Source: JAIOTH01 sp964639335
GTDB taxonomy: Bacteria > Patescibacteriota > Patescibacteriia > UBA1558 > S5-K13
Assembly: GCA_964639335.1 (NCBI GenBank)
Contig: CAZXCJ010000003.1
Span: forward strand, 1 to 47,975
DNA length: 47,975 nt
Reading direction: 5' to 3'
Made by a program: the position numbers and the translations under genes. Position 1 is the first letter of the stretch. The number at the start of each line of letters is the position of its first letter. Below are positions 23,218 to 31,398 of the stretch, piece after piece. The notes beneath the pieces were generated by a model that was not told the DNA's origin, made no database searches, and saw only the letters and a program-made list of their open reading frames with translations.

Positions 23218-24042
23218 ATGACACAAAATATTTTTGAATCTATAAAACATATTAATGATTACAAATCAGAATATTGGACATCTCGAGAACTATATAAAGC
23301 ATTAGAATATAGTGAATATCGTAATTTTTTGAAAGTTGTAGAAAAAGCTAAAGAGGCGTGTAAAAATAGTAAGCAAGATATCCACAACCATTTTGTTGAC
23401 GCCAACGATATGGTTTCTATTGGTTCTGGAGCGGAAAGAACCGTTGATACTATTCATTTGTCTCGTTATGCTTGTTATTTGATTATTCAAAATTCAAATC
23501 CAAGTAAAGAAGTTGTTGCGCTTGGGCAAACATACTTTGCTATCCAAACTAGAAGACAAGAAGAGTTCGATCAGTTGATTGAAGATCAAAAAAGAATGCA
23601 TTTAAGAGGTGAGATTAAAAAACATAATACTTCATTAGCTGAGGCCGCAGATAATGCTGGAGTTAGAAGATTTGGCAAATTTCAAAATTATGGTTATAAA
23701 GGGCTTTAAGGTGGACTTGATGCAAAAGACATTCATAGTGTAAAAAAATTAAAAAAATCACAGAAGATTCTTGATCATATGGGTAGTGAAGAATTAGCAG
23801 CTAATTTATTTCGAGCAACGCAGACAGATGCTAAACTTAGACGTGAGAATATTCAAGGTGAAATGAGTGTAAACTTAACTCACTACGAGGTTGGATATAA
23901 GGTTCGTAAAACTATTGATGACTTAGGAGGTGTTATGCCAGAAGATCTTGAGGCTGTAAACGGAATTGGGAGAGCAAAAACAAGAATTGGCAAGGATGTA
24001 AAAAAACTTAAAAAAAAGACTAAGTCTAAAAAAATTAAATAA
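23218..24042 (+). pseudogene. second dinD-like gene with an internal stop
   Basis: 275 codons of one DinD-like frame broken by TAA at 23707-23709. The first part reads YWTSRELYKALEYSEYRNFLKVVEKAKEACKNS. After the stop the same frame continues GGLDAKDIHSVKKLKKSQKILDHMGSEELAANLFRATQTDAKLRRENIQ, the usual DinD C-terminal half. The stop replaces a Tyr codon of the expected KGLYGGL (one base change). It is diverged from dinD at 22246, so it is not a recent copy. Confidence 0.85.
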
Positions 24043-24119
24043 TTAAAATAAAAACCCCCGCTGTCATCCTGAATTTATTTCAGGATCTGTAGTCGAGAAT
24101 AAGCAGAGATTCTGAAACA

Positions 24120-24286
24120 CCTGCCTGCCCGTCCTCCGCACCCCGAACCGTATGGTGCAGGGGGAGGATGGACGCGAAGCCTGCCTATGCCGAAACGAAG
24201 TTTCAGCTTCGTGCAGGCAGGCCGTGGTTTCGCTACGGTCGCCGACGTGCCATAGCCACTATGGCGACGGCACGCGAAGGCAGGAG
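24120..24286. repeat. large GC-rich nested palindrome
   Basis: CCTGCCTGCCCGTCCTCCGC...GGAGGATGGACGC, GCCTGCC...GGCAGGC and GTCGCCGACGTGCCATAGCC...GGCGACGGCACGCGAA are nested. The GTCGCCGACGTGCC/GGCACG module recurs at 30088-30133 and 47935-47975. Confidence 0.75.
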
Positions 24287-24366
24287 TTCAGAATGACAAG
24301 GCTGAGGGATATCGCCAATGCCTTGAAACTTGCAACTTGAAACCTGCAACTAAAATTAATTAATAT

Positions 24367-24467
24367 AAATAAAATTAACATTAAGAACATCCTTCGCTCA
24401 TCCTCCTTCGCTTTTTAAGCTTCGGAGGACAAGTGAGCTTCGGATGTCAAGAAGGATAAAATATATG
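24367..24467 (+). repeat. direct repeat of the dnaK leader and start codon, upstream copy
   Basis: Matches 24732-24832 over 101 bp with two mismatches, including hairpin words TCCTCCTTCGCTTTTTAAGC and the AAATATATG start. After this ATG the sequence leaves the dnaK frame. Confidence 0.9.
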
Positions 24468-24731
24468 CCAACCCTTCGGCAGGCTCAGGGTACTCAGAAG
24501 AAGAAAATTATTCGTATTGTATTAGTATAATTAGTACACATTCGTATATTGGCATCGTGTAAAAAAACAATTTAAAATCAACATACTTAATTAACATACA
24601 AATAACAATATTAATAAGAAAGGAAACAATAAAATAAGTACCCTTCAACTTCGCCCTCTCGACTTCGCTCGAGGACTGCGTTCAGGGTCTCCATATTTAA
24701 AAGCCTTAATTAATAAATAATATTTGTAAAT

Positions 24732-24832
24732 AAATAAAATTAAAATTAAGAACATCCTTCGCTCATCCTCCTTCGCTTTTTAAGCTTCGGAGGACAAGTG
24801 AGCTTCGGATGTCAAGAAGGACAAAATATATG
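24732..24832 (+). repeat. direct repeat of the dnaK leader, downstream copy
   Basis: Second copy, 365 bp downstream of the first, ending on the dnaK ATG. It forms the long palindrome ATCCTCCTTCGC...GCTTCGGAGGA plus ACATCCTTCGCTCA...TGAGCTTCGGATGT in the mRNA leader. Confidence 0.9.
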
Positions 24833-26887
24833 TCGAAAATGATTGGAATTGATTTAGGCACTACTAATAGTGCCATGGCAGCAATTCAGGGTGGAAAGCC
24901 GGAAATTGTGGAAAACAAAGAAGGCGCCAGAACGACACCATCAATGATTGCTTTAACAAAAAACAACGAAAGGATTGTCGGGCTATTAGCTAAAAGACAA
25001 GCAGTTGTTAATGCCGATAATACTTTATTTTCTATCAAAAGATTGATTGGTAGAAAGTTCGAGGACAAAGAAGTCCAAGAAGACATAAAAACTTTGCCTT
25101 ATAAAATCAAAAAAGCTGGCGAGGGAATTAAAATCACTATGGGGGATAAAGATTATACCCCCCAAGAGGTTTCAGCAATGATTTTACAGAAATTAAAAGT
25201 AGATGCTGAAGAAAAATTAGGTGAAAAAGTAGAAGAAGCAGTAATTACTGTACCGGCTTATTTTGATGATGCTCAAAGACAGGCCACCAAAGACGCTGGA
25301 GAAATTGCTGGCCTGAAAGTCAAGAGAATTATTAATGAGCCCACAGCTGCGGCTTTTGCTTATGGATTTGATAAAGAAGACGATAAACAGATTGCTGTTT
25401 ACGATTTAGGTGGCGGAACATTTGATATTTCAATATTAGATATCACATATGATAAGGATTCAAAAAAATCAACTATTGATGTTAAAGCTGCTACTGGCGA
25501 TACTCATTTGGGTGGTGATGACTTTGACCAAAAAATTATTCATTGGATAATTGAAGAATTTAAAAAGGATCAAGGTATTGATTTATCCAAAGACCAAACC
25601 GCCTTACAAAGATTAAAAGAATCAGCAGAAAAAGCTAAAATTGAATTATCCACGGCTCAAGAAACTGAAATTAACCAACCATTTATTACTACCGATGATT
25701 CTGGTCCTAAACATTTAGTTTTAAAAATGACCAGAGCTAAATTAGAAGAAATTGTTGGTGAGTTAGTAGATAAGACCTTGATTCCTTGTCAAAAAGCTAT
25801 TGATGATGCTGGTTTTAAAGCCAAGGACATTGATGAAGTTATCTTAGTCGGTGGAATGACCAGAATGCCCTATGTTCAGAAAAAAGTAGAGGAATTCTTT
25901 AAAAAGAAACCAAATGTAACGGTTAATCCAGATGAGGTAGTAGCTATGGGCGCGGCTATTCAAGCCGGACAATTTGAAGGTTCTATTGGCGGTAAAGAGG
26001 TTCTTTTATTAGACGTTACTCCTTTAACTTTAGGAATTGAAACATTGGGCGGAGTTAGAACAGCGCTGATTGATAAGAATACAACTATTCCAGCTTCAAA
26101 GTCGCAAATTTTTTCCACAGCGGCTGATAATCAGACATCTGTTGAAATTCATGTATTGCAGGGCGAAAGAGAAATGGCTCAAGACAATAAAACATTAGGC
26201 AGGTTTATTCTCTCAGGAATCCCGCCATCACCTCGCGGTGTTCCACAGGTAGAGGTTAGCTTTGATATTGATGCTAATGGTATTTTAAATGTTAAAGCAG
26301 TTGATAAGGCTACGGGCACTGAACAAAAGATTACCATTACAGCTTCTTCTGGTTTATCTAAAGAAGAGGTTGAAAAAATGAAACAAGAAGCTGAAAAACA
26401 TGCCGAAGAAGACAAGAAAAAGAAAGAAGAAATTGAAACCATGAATAATGCTGATTCAATTATCCTTAACACTGAAAAATTGTTAAAGGATTCTGAAGAT
26501 AAAGAAAAATATCCCAATGGTATTTCTGATGAAGTAAAGAAAAAAGTTCAGGATAAATTAGATGAATTGAAAAAAGCTAAAGAATCTCAAAATATTGAAG
26601 ATATTAAGAAAAAATTAGATGAAATGAATGTTGTTGTACAAGAGATTGGTCAGGAAATGTATAAATCCGCCTCCGCCAAGGCTTCGGCGGACAAGCAAGC
26701 TAAGGACGGGCAAGAAGAGGATAAGAAAGACGCGTCCTCCGAAGCTTCAGCGAAGGAGGAGGAGCCAGTTGAAGCTGATTTTGAGGACTCGTCTTCCGAA
26801 GCTTCCTCGGATTCCGGAGCTTCAGCGAAGGAATCAGCGAAGGAAGATGCAAATAAGAAAGAGGATACTAAAAAAGAAACTAAATAA
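24830..26887 (+). CDS. dnaK: molecular chaperone DnaK (Hsp70)
   Basis: The nucleotide-binding domain (about 1-385) has MIGIDLGTTNSAMA, VYDLGGGTFDISIL and ILVGGMTRMP. The substrate-binding domain carries LLLDVTPLTLGIETLGG and the lid helices follow. I start at the ATG at 24830 (MSKMIGIDLG). An in-frame ATG at 24809 lies in the repeated leader and would add seven residues. The last ~65 residues are a disordered Ala/Ser/Glu/Lys tail (ASAKASADKQ, SSEASAKEEE). It is encoded by GC-rich repeat words identical to intergenic ones, in place of the usual short EEVD-like end. It works with GrpE and DnaJ. Confidence 0.97.
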   Translation: MSKMIGIDLGTTNSAMAAIQGGKPEIVENKEGARTTPSMIALTKNNERIVGLLAKRQAVVNADNTLFSIKRLIGRKFEDKEVQEDIKTLPYKIKKAGEGIKITMGDKDYTPQEVSAMILQKLKVDAEEKLGEKVEEAVITVPAYFDDAQRQATKDAGEIAGLKVKRIINEPTAAAFAYGFDKEDDKQIAVYDLGGGTFDISILDITYDKDSKKSTIDVKAATGDTHLGGDDFDQKIIHWIIEEFKKDQGIDLSKDQTALQRLKESAEKAKIELSTAQETEINQPFITTDDSGPKHLVLKMTRAKLEEIVGELVDKTLIPCQKAIDDAGFKAKDIDEVILVGGMTRMPYVQKKVEEFFKKKPNVTVNPDEVVAMGAAIQAGQFEGSIGGKEVLLLDVTPLTLGIETLGGVRTALIDKNTTIPASKSQIFSTAADNQTSVEIHVLQGEREMAQDNKTLGRFILSGIPPSPRGVPQVEVSFDIDANGILNVKAVDKATGTEQKITITASSGLSKEEVEKMKQEAEKHAEEDKKKKEEIETMNNADSIILNTEKLLKDSEDKEKYPNGISDEVKKKVQDKLDELKKAKESQNIEDIKKKLDEMNVVVQEIGQEMYKSASAKASADKQAKDGQEEDKKDASSEASAKEEEPVEADFEDSSSEASSDSGASAKESAKEDANKKEDTKKETK
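26660..26845 (+). repeat. GC-rich palindromic repeats within the dnaK 3' end
   Basis: CCTCCGCCAAGGCTTCGGCGGA, the 24-bp CCTCC...GGAGG unit at 26736-26759 (identical to 35517-35540) and TCTTCCGAAGCTTCCTCGGA stand out from the AT-rich gene. They are read in frame as Ala/Ser-rich peptide. Confidence 0.8.
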
Positions 26888-26937
26888 AAATTAGTCAATA
26901 GGCGTTAGTCAATAGGTAATAGATTTTATTCCTAAAG

Positions 26938-27016
26938 ACTGCCCGCCATAATTTTACGAAGCCCGCCATAGTTTTACGAAGTAAAATTAAGGCGGGAAGT
27001 AAAATGAAGGCGGGCT
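26938..27016. repeat. nested GCCCGCC/GGCGGGC palindrome
   Basis: GCCCGCCAT...TTTTACGAAG is repeated twice in tandem and answered by GTAAAATTAAGGCGGG and GTAAAATGAAGGCGGGC, forming a hairpin inside a hairpin in the dnaK-DUF3467 spacer. Confidence 0.75.
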
Positions 27017-27050
27017 ATCGCCCAATAACTAATAACTAAAAATATATTTA

Positions 27051-27149
27051 TCCTGTTAAATCACCATTTTATTAGTATTATTAATGTTTAATAGGAAAAA
27101 GTATTTGAAAGTTAAATTAGTAAAATTAAAAAATAACATTTAACAGGAT
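27051..27149. repeat. ATCC...GGAT hairpin repeat providing a start codon
   Basis: A 99-bp unit with arms ATCCTGTTAAAT and ATTTAACAGGAT, another paired stem change. Its final AT plus the next G form the ATG of the DUF3467 gene (27148). Confidence 0.8.
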
Positions 27150-27435
27150 GGAAGATAAAAAGAAAATAGAAATTAAAATTGCGGATAATATTCCTGGTGG
27201 TCAATATGCCAATGCTATGCAGATTAGGCATAATAAGGATGAGTTTTTATTGAATTTTTTAAACATTACTCCGCCAAATGGAAGAGTGTCAGGAAAAATT
27301 ATTACTAGCCCAGGACACATGAAAAGAATGATTAAAGCCATGCAAGAGAATTTAGAAAATTATGAAGGTAATTTTGGAGAAATTAAAGAAGCTAATAGTC
27401 CTGAAAAGAATATTGGTTTTGAAGACCGCCAATAA
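27148..27435 (+). CDS. DUF3467 family protein
   Basis: 95 residues matching the small DUF3467 family: YANAMQIRHNKDEFLLNFLNITPPNGRVSGKIITSPGHMKRMIKAMQENLENYE. The function is unknown. The family is common in CPR and many bacteria. Its start codon overlaps the end of a hairpin repeat, and there is no Shine-Dalgarno. Its position between dnaK and dnaJ puts it in the heat-shock block, but co-regulation is only inferred. Confidence 0.85.
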   Translation: MEDKKKIEIKIADNIPGGQYANAMQIRHNKDEFLLNFLNITPPNGRVSGKIITSPGHMKRMIKAMQENLENYEGNFGEIKEANSPEKNIGFEDRQ

Positions 27436-27500
27436 GTTATAAGCAATAAGTTATAAGCTGTAAGTCTTAGGGCTTACGGCTTACGGCTTTACGACTATTT

Positions 27501-28607
27501 ATGAAAGATTATTATAAAATATTGGGTATAGACAAAGGCGCTTCTGATGCAGATATCAAGAAGGCCTTTTATAAATTAGCTCATCAACATCATCCAGATA
27601 AAAAAGGCGGGAATGAAGCCAAATTTAAAGAAGCTAATGAGGCCTACCAAGTTTTAAAAGATAAGAAAAAACGCCAGCAATATGACCAGTTTGGTTCAGC
27701 TGATGGAAATCCTTTTGCTAGCGGTTTTCAAGGTGGTCAAGCCAATTGGCAGGATTTTTCCCAGGGCTTTCAGGGTTTTAATGGTAGCGGGTTTCAACAA
27801 GGTAATATTAATATGGATGATTTGGGCGATATTTTTGGTAATATTTTTAGTGGAGGATTTTCTGGCCCTAGAAGACCCTCATCTAGGAGAAGGGGCAATG
27901 ACGTAGAAGTACTTATGGAGATTAGTTTTGTGGAGGCCGTATTTGGCGCTGAAAAAAACATTGAGCTAAAAAAGAATATAGTTTGTGATAATTGTTCTGG
28001 CCAAGGCGGAACAGGCATTAAAACCTGTCCAAAATGCAAGGGCTCTGGCCAAGTCAGAATTCAGCAAAATACTTTTTTTGGTTCTTTCCAATCCGTGGCC
28101 CAATGTCCGGTCTGTGGGGGCAGAGGACAGGTTATGGAAAAAATATGCGGAAAATGTGCAGGCAAGGGCTATGTTTTAGGAAAAGATAAAATCAAAGTTA
28201 AAATCCCAGCTGGAATTGACAATCAGCAATCATTAAAATTATCTGGCAAAGGCGAACCGGGATTAAAAGGAGCACCATCTGGAGATTTATATATTAAAAT
28301 TAAAGTTCAGCCCAGTCCTAAATTTGAACGAGAGGGGGATATTATTAAATCAACAGTTAGATTAAAATATTCGCAATTAATTCAAGGTGATAAAATTTCT
28401 GTGGATACTGTAGATGGTCCAGTAAAATTAAAAATTCCGGCTTTTACTTCCAGCAACAAAGTATTTATTTTAAAAAATAAAGGTGTCCATAGGTTGTATG
28501 GTAGTGGTAGGGGAGATCATTTAGTAACTGTAAAGCTATCCATGCCAAATTCACTTAATAAAGAACAAAAGGAGATGATAGAGGAGCTAGAGAAGAAGGG
28601 ACTTTAA
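27501..28607 (+). CDS. dnaJ: molecular chaperone DnaJ (Hsp40)
   Basis: 368 residues, complete type I Hsp40. J-domain with HPD at 31-33, a long Gly/Phe linker (about 70-125), four zinc-finger repeats (CDNCSGQG, CPKCKGSG, CPVCGGRG, CGKCAGKG) and the C-terminal substrate domains ending in a dimerisation segment. It stimulates DnaK ATPase. A second in-frame repeat-derived leader is absent here; the spacer has phrase repeats instead. Confidence 0.97.
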   Translation: MKDYYKILGIDKGASDADIKKAFYKLAHQHHPDKKGGNEAKFKEANEAYQVLKDKKKRQQYDQFGSADGNPFASGFQGGQANWQDFSQGFQGFNGSGFQQGNINMDDLGDIFGNIFSGGFSGPRRPSSRRRGNDVEVLMEISFVEAVFGAEKNIELKKNIVCDNCSGQGGTGIKTCPKCKGSGQVRIQQNTFFGSFQSVAQCPVCGGRGQVMEKICGKCAGKGYVLGKDKIKVKIPAGIDNQQSLKLSGKGEPGLKGAPSGDLYIKIKVQPSPKFEREGDIIKSTVRLKYSQLIQGDKISVDTVDGPVKLKIPAFTSSNKVFILKNKGVHRLYGSGRGDHLVTVKLSMPNSLNKEQKEMIEELEKKGL

Positions 28608-28612
28608 TTTTT

Positions 28613-28660
28613 TGTCCTCCCCTTAATAAGGGGAGGTGTCCGAAGGACGGAGGGGTGAAT
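28613..28660. repeat. CCTCCCC/GGGGAGG palindrome
   Basis: CCTCCCCTTAATAAGGGGAGG followed by TGTCCGAAGGAC and GGAGGGGTGAA. Same family as 20235, 21296-21350 and 35319-35405. Confidence 0.75.
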
Positions 28661-28723
28661 TTGATTCTGCGAAGAGTCTTTTTTTATTTTAAGCTTTTTA
28701 CATTTTTAATTTTTGAAAAAGTA

Positions 28724-28751
28724 TTGACAAAAATTTTATATCTTGTAAGAT
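28724..28751 (+). promoter_or_regulatory. promoter of the structured RNA
   Basis: TTGACA (28724-28729), a 16-bp spacer and TAAGAT (28746-28751), with no ORF behind it. Confidence 0.75.
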
Positions 28752-28757
28752 AATTAT

Positions 28758-29023
28758 TGTTCGCAATGAATTTGTATTAAATACATACTGGCTAGTAACC
28801 TGCAGTTGGGTGTATAGGTATATTTCCCTATTAAAGCTTAGGTGTGGACCCATCTATGTCTGGAAAGGAAAGAAATATCTAATCGGTGGAGGGCGCGCAG
28901 TAGTCTGCTTGTCATTGTCCTGTAATTCTGCAATAAAGGATAGATGAGCTTAACCTATGAACCTGGTTGATATTATATTAATGCAAATTTGTGAAACCCT
29001 GGTCGAATTGGCTGGGGTTTTTT
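28758..29023 (+). ncRNA. structured non-coding RNA of unrecognised family
   Basis: The transcript between the promoter and a terminator (AAACCC...GGGTTT plus T's at 28994-29028) has no ORF. Far ends pair in a 12-bp helix with one G-U: AATTTGTATTAA (28769-28780) with TTAATGCAAATT (28978-28989). The helix continues inward through AACC/GGTT, ATAGG/CCTAT (28813-28817/28953-28957), TTAAAGCTT/AGCTTAA and CATCTAT (28851-28857)/ATAGATG, giving a long rod. GCAG-TAGT-CTGC forms an inner hairpin. Size and shape suggest a 6S-like RNA, but hallmark sequences of 6S, SRP, RNase P and tmRNA were not found. Confidence 0.65.
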
Positions 29024-29028
29024 CTTTT
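28994..29028 (+). terminator. intrinsic terminator of the structured RNA
   Basis: AAACCC pairs with GGGTTT, helped by G-U pairs further in, followed by TTTTTTCTTTTT. Confidence 0.7.
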
Positions 29029-29269
29029 TGATTTCTTGTTTTTTGTTTTTTTCTTTTACCTTTCAGCTAACTTGTAGTATAATAAAGTTAGCTATCAGTT
29101 ATCAGTTATTAGCAATCAGGAAAATCCAAAAGCTAAAAGCCGACCGCTGAAAGCTAAAGGCTAATTTTAATTTGTAGTATAATAAGATTAGTCACTAGGC
29201 GATAGGCGTTAGGTGATAGAAAAATTCATAATGACTAATGCCCATTGACTAATGACCAACACCTAGCTT
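29029..29269. other. spacer of phrase-like repeats
   Basis: GCTATCAGTTATCAGTTATTAGC, AGCTAAAAGCC..GAAAGCTAAAGGC, CACTAGGCGATAGGCGTTAGG and GACTAATGCCCATTGACTAATG-type word strings. No gene seen. Confidence 0.55.
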
Positions 29270-29593
29270 ATGAATTTAGAAAAATGGGAACAAATCAAAA
29301 ATAAAATTCTAGATGGTTTTAATATTATAAATCAAGATACTTTTCAAGATAAAGACAAACATGGCTATAAAGAGATTATTGAGTTTAATGGACCAATGGG
29401 CGAGATTAAATTAGAAATGAGTATTCGAGATTTAATTTTAGACAAGCACACAAATTATTCTAATCGGATTGGTTCTAACGTTTCCGTAGATTATAAATAT
29501 TCAGACACTGAAAAAACTTATAGATTAAAGGCTTATAAAAAAGCTGCCGGTGAGTGGGAAGAGATGGATTCCTCGGCATTCGCTTCGGAATAG
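29270..29593 (+). CDS. hypothetical protein
   Basis: 107 residues, soluble, mixed alpha/beta (IKLEMSIRDLILDKHTNYSNRIGSNVSVDYKYSDTEKTYRLKAYKK). No family I can name, though it looks like a small conserved CPR protein. The last residues (SSAFASE) are encoded by TCCTCGGCATTCGCTTCGGA, a GC-rich palindromic word, so a repeat has probably rewritten the C-terminus. Confidence 0.7.
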   Translation: MNLEKWEQIKNKILDGFNIINQDTFQDKDKHGYKEIIEFNGPMGEIKLEMSIRDLILDKHTNYSNRIGSNVSVDYKYSDTEKTYRLKAYKKAAGEWEEMDSSAFASE

Positions 29594-29663
29594 TTGCAAG
29601 CATCAAGTTGTAAGTATCAAGTTATCGGTTAATTTATATAAATTAAAAATAAGAAAGGCGATT

Positions 29664-30008
29664 ATGAAAATTAAAAATTTTGAAGATATTTTGTCTTGGC
29701 AAAAATCTCAAGAATTAGCTTTAAAAATATATAAAGTTTTTAAAGATAATAGAGATTATTCTTTCAAAGATCAAATTAAGAGAGCAGTTGTTAGTATTAG
29801 TAATAATATAGCAGAGGGCTTTGAAAGAAATAGTAATAAAGAATTGGTTAGATTTCTTTATATAGCGCGAGGTTCTTGTGGAGAAGTTAGATCAATGATC
29901 TATTTAGCTAGAAATTTAAATTATTTGAGTGAATCGGAATTTAAGGAAATTTATCAGGAATTAATTGTGATTTCTAAATTAATATTTGGTTTTATTAGAA
30001 TTTTATAA
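29664..30008 (+). CDS. four-helix bundle protein (S23/IVP family)
   Basis: 114 residues. The family pattern is clear: FEDILSWQKSQELALKIYKVF, FKDQIKRAVVSISNNIAEGFERNSNKELVRFLYIARGSCGEVRSMIYLARNL. These proteins were first seen in 23S rRNA intervening sequences and also stand alone in many genomes, with unknown function. I start at the ATG at 29664, preceded by AGAAAGG; the upstream open frame is fortuitous overlap. Confidence 0.9.
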   Translation: MKIKNFEDILSWQKSQELALKIYKVFKDNRDYSFKDQIKRAVVSISNNIAEGFERNSNKELVRFLYIARGSCGEVRSMIYLARNLNYLSESEFKEIYQELIVISKLIFGFIRIL

Positions 30009-30041
30009 TTAACAAATTTACAACTTGCAACTTTTAACCTG

Positions 30042-30169
30042 TCCCGCGAAGCGGGATCCCGCCTGCCTGCGCGAAGCCGGAGCTTCGCTTCGGTCGCCGA
30101 CGTGCCAAAGCCACTTTGGCGACGGCACGCGAAGGCAGGCAACAATTATATTATAAATAGAGGCGGGAT
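30042..30169. repeat. GC-rich nested palindrome element
   Basis: Same outer frame as 11562-11650 (TCCCGCGAAGCGGGATCCCGCCTGCC...GGCAGGCAACAATTATA...AGGCGGGA), but the inner part is GCCGGAGCTTCGCTTCGGTCGCCGACGTGCC...GGCGACGGCACGCG. Comparing the two copies shows one palindrome replaced by, or inserted into, another. Confidence 0.8.
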
Positions 30170-30194
30170 AACTTGTAACTTTTAACCAACTTCT

Positions 30195-30536
30195 ATGTTT
30201 AAAATTTTTAAAAGAATTTTTAAGAAAAAACCCAGTAATTTATTTATTTACAAATGGGGAGTATTATCTGGAGTAATAGAGTCCTTATTAATTTTGTTTT
30301 CTGCTTTTACAATTATAAATCTTTATGAACTTTTTGCAGGCAATCAAAATGGTCTTTTAATTACCCTTTTGTTTTACTTAGTTATCGCCTTTATAATCAG
30401 TTTTTTTGTGGTTTTTGGCATGCCGCTTTACTTGGCTTTTAAAAAGAAAATGATTATGGAGGCCTTATTGGTTTTGTTAATAACCATAGCTGTCTTAATA
30501 ATTTTTTTCACATTTTTGTTTTTAATCTTAAATTAA
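30195..30536 (+). CDS. small polytopic membrane protein
   Basis: 113 residues: a basic N-terminus (KIFKRIFKKK), then three hydrophobic helices (about 22-45, 55-78, 88-112). No family recognised. It precedes the slipin gene by 59 bp and may be co-transcribed. Confidence 0.7.
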   Translation: MFKIFKRIFKKKPSNLFIYKWGVLSGVIESLLILFSAFTIINLYELFAGNQNGLLITLLFYLVIAFIISFFVVFGMPLYLAFKKKMIMEALLVLLITIAVLIIFFTFLFLILN

Positions 30537-30564
30537 TTTAAGTTAAATTTTTAATTAATAATTT

Positions 30565-30580
30565 CTGATTTTAAAATCAG
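30565..30580. promoter_or_regulatory. 16-bp perfect palindrome before slipin
   Basis: CTGATTTTAAAATCAG, 15 bp before the slipin ATG and just before GAGGGGAG. It could be an operator or an RNA hairpin near the ribosome-binding site. Confidence 0.45.
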
Positions 30581-30595
30581 AGGGGAGACAAAAAA

Positions 30596-31351
30596 ATGTA
30601 TTATATTTTATTTGCGATTGTTTTTATTTTATTAATTTCCTTACGGCAAATAAATCAATATCAGAGAGGAGTAAAATTTACCTTTGGTAGATTTACCGGA
30701 ATATTAAGTCCGGGTTGGCGCATAATTTTACCTATTATTCAAATTATGAAAAAGGTGGATATTAGGGTAAAAGCAGTTGATGTTCCAGACCAGGAGTGTA
30801 TTACCAAAGACAATGTTACAGTAAAAGTAAATGCAGTTATATATTATAAAGTAGCAGATGCCGGCAAGGCGATTATTGAAGTAGAAAATTTTTATTATGC
30901 TATTTCTCAATTAGCCCAGACCACCATGAGAAACATTGTTGGAGAAGTTGATTTAGATACTTTGCTGGGAGAAAGAGATATGATTTCTGGTAAAATTCAG
31001 AAAATTGTAGATGAGGCCACTGACCCCTGGGGAATTAAAGTAAACAGCGTTGATTTAAAGGATGTTATTTTGCCGGAAAATATGCAGAGAACCATTGCCA
31101 AGCAAGCTGAAGCAGAAAGAGAGAAAAGGGCGGTAATTATTAAGGCCGAAGGAGAAGTAATAGCCGCAGATAATATGGCTAAAGCCGCTAAAATTTTAAC
31201 TAGTTCCGCAGGAGCCCTGCATTTAAGAACTTTACAGTCCCTTAACGATTTATCGTCTGACAATTCTAATACAGTTGTTTTTGCTATGCCCTTAGAGATA
31301 TTGCGGGCTTTTGAAAGTTTTAGTAATAAAGTTAAAAAGGAAATTTCTTAG
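30596..31351 (+). CDS. slipin (SPFH/band 7 membrane scaffold protein)
   Basis: 251 residues. A short N-terminal membrane helix (about 2-15) precedes the SPFH domain: RGVKFTFGRFTGILSPGWRIILPIIQIMKKVDIRVKAVDVPDQECITKDNVTVKVNAVIYYKV. The coiled-coil flotillin-like tail is KQAEAEREKRAVIIKAEGE. Slipins form membrane microdomain scaffolds. The partner NfeD protease component usual for some slipins is not adjacent. Confidence 0.94.
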   Translation: MYYILFAIVFILLISLRQINQYQRGVKFTFGRFTGILSPGWRIILPIIQIMKKVDIRVKAVDVPDQECITKDNVTVKVNAVIYYKVADAGKAIIEVENFYYAISQLAQTTMRNIVGEVDLDTLLGERDMISGKIQKIVDEATDPWGIKVNSVDLKDVILPENMQRTIAKQAEAEREKRAVIIKAEGEVIAADNMAKAAKILTSSAGALHLRTLQSLNDLSSDNSNTVVFAMPLEILRAFESFSNKVKKEIS

Positions 31352-31398
31352 ATATAATATATGCCTGATTAAAAATAATTAGGCGCGGAGATAAAAAT

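Larger units (their letters stand above)
24043..24829. other. 787-bp non-coding repeat-rich spacer before dnaK
   Basis: No gene seen. It contains TCATCCTGAATTTATTTCAGGA (24066), a GC-rich CCTGCCTGC...GGCAGG mosaic (24120-24286), CCCTTCGGCAGGCTCAGGG (24470) and an ACCCTTCAACTTCG...TTCAGGGT palindrome (24640-24690). A 101-bp direct repeat lies at 24367-24467 and 24732-24832. The 62-codon open frame over the GC-rich mosaic is a by-product of its composition. Confidence 0.75.

Noticed and set aside
24152..24340. 62-codon open frame upstream of dnaK
   Set aside because: It runs through a GC-rich nested palindrome; the frame is a by-product of composition and has no ribosome-binding site or protein-like pattern.
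26628..26898. Open frames on both strands over the dnaK 3' end
   Set aside because: Shadows of the dnaK repeat-rich tail; the dnaK frame is continuous and homologous up to the tail.
28758..29023. SRP RNA, RNase P RNA or tmRNA
   Set aside because: A GGAA-loop-like CTGGAAAG is present, but the SRP AGCAG partner, the RNase P core and the tmRNA ends were not found. The 6S label was not given because its conserved bubble sequence was not recognised.
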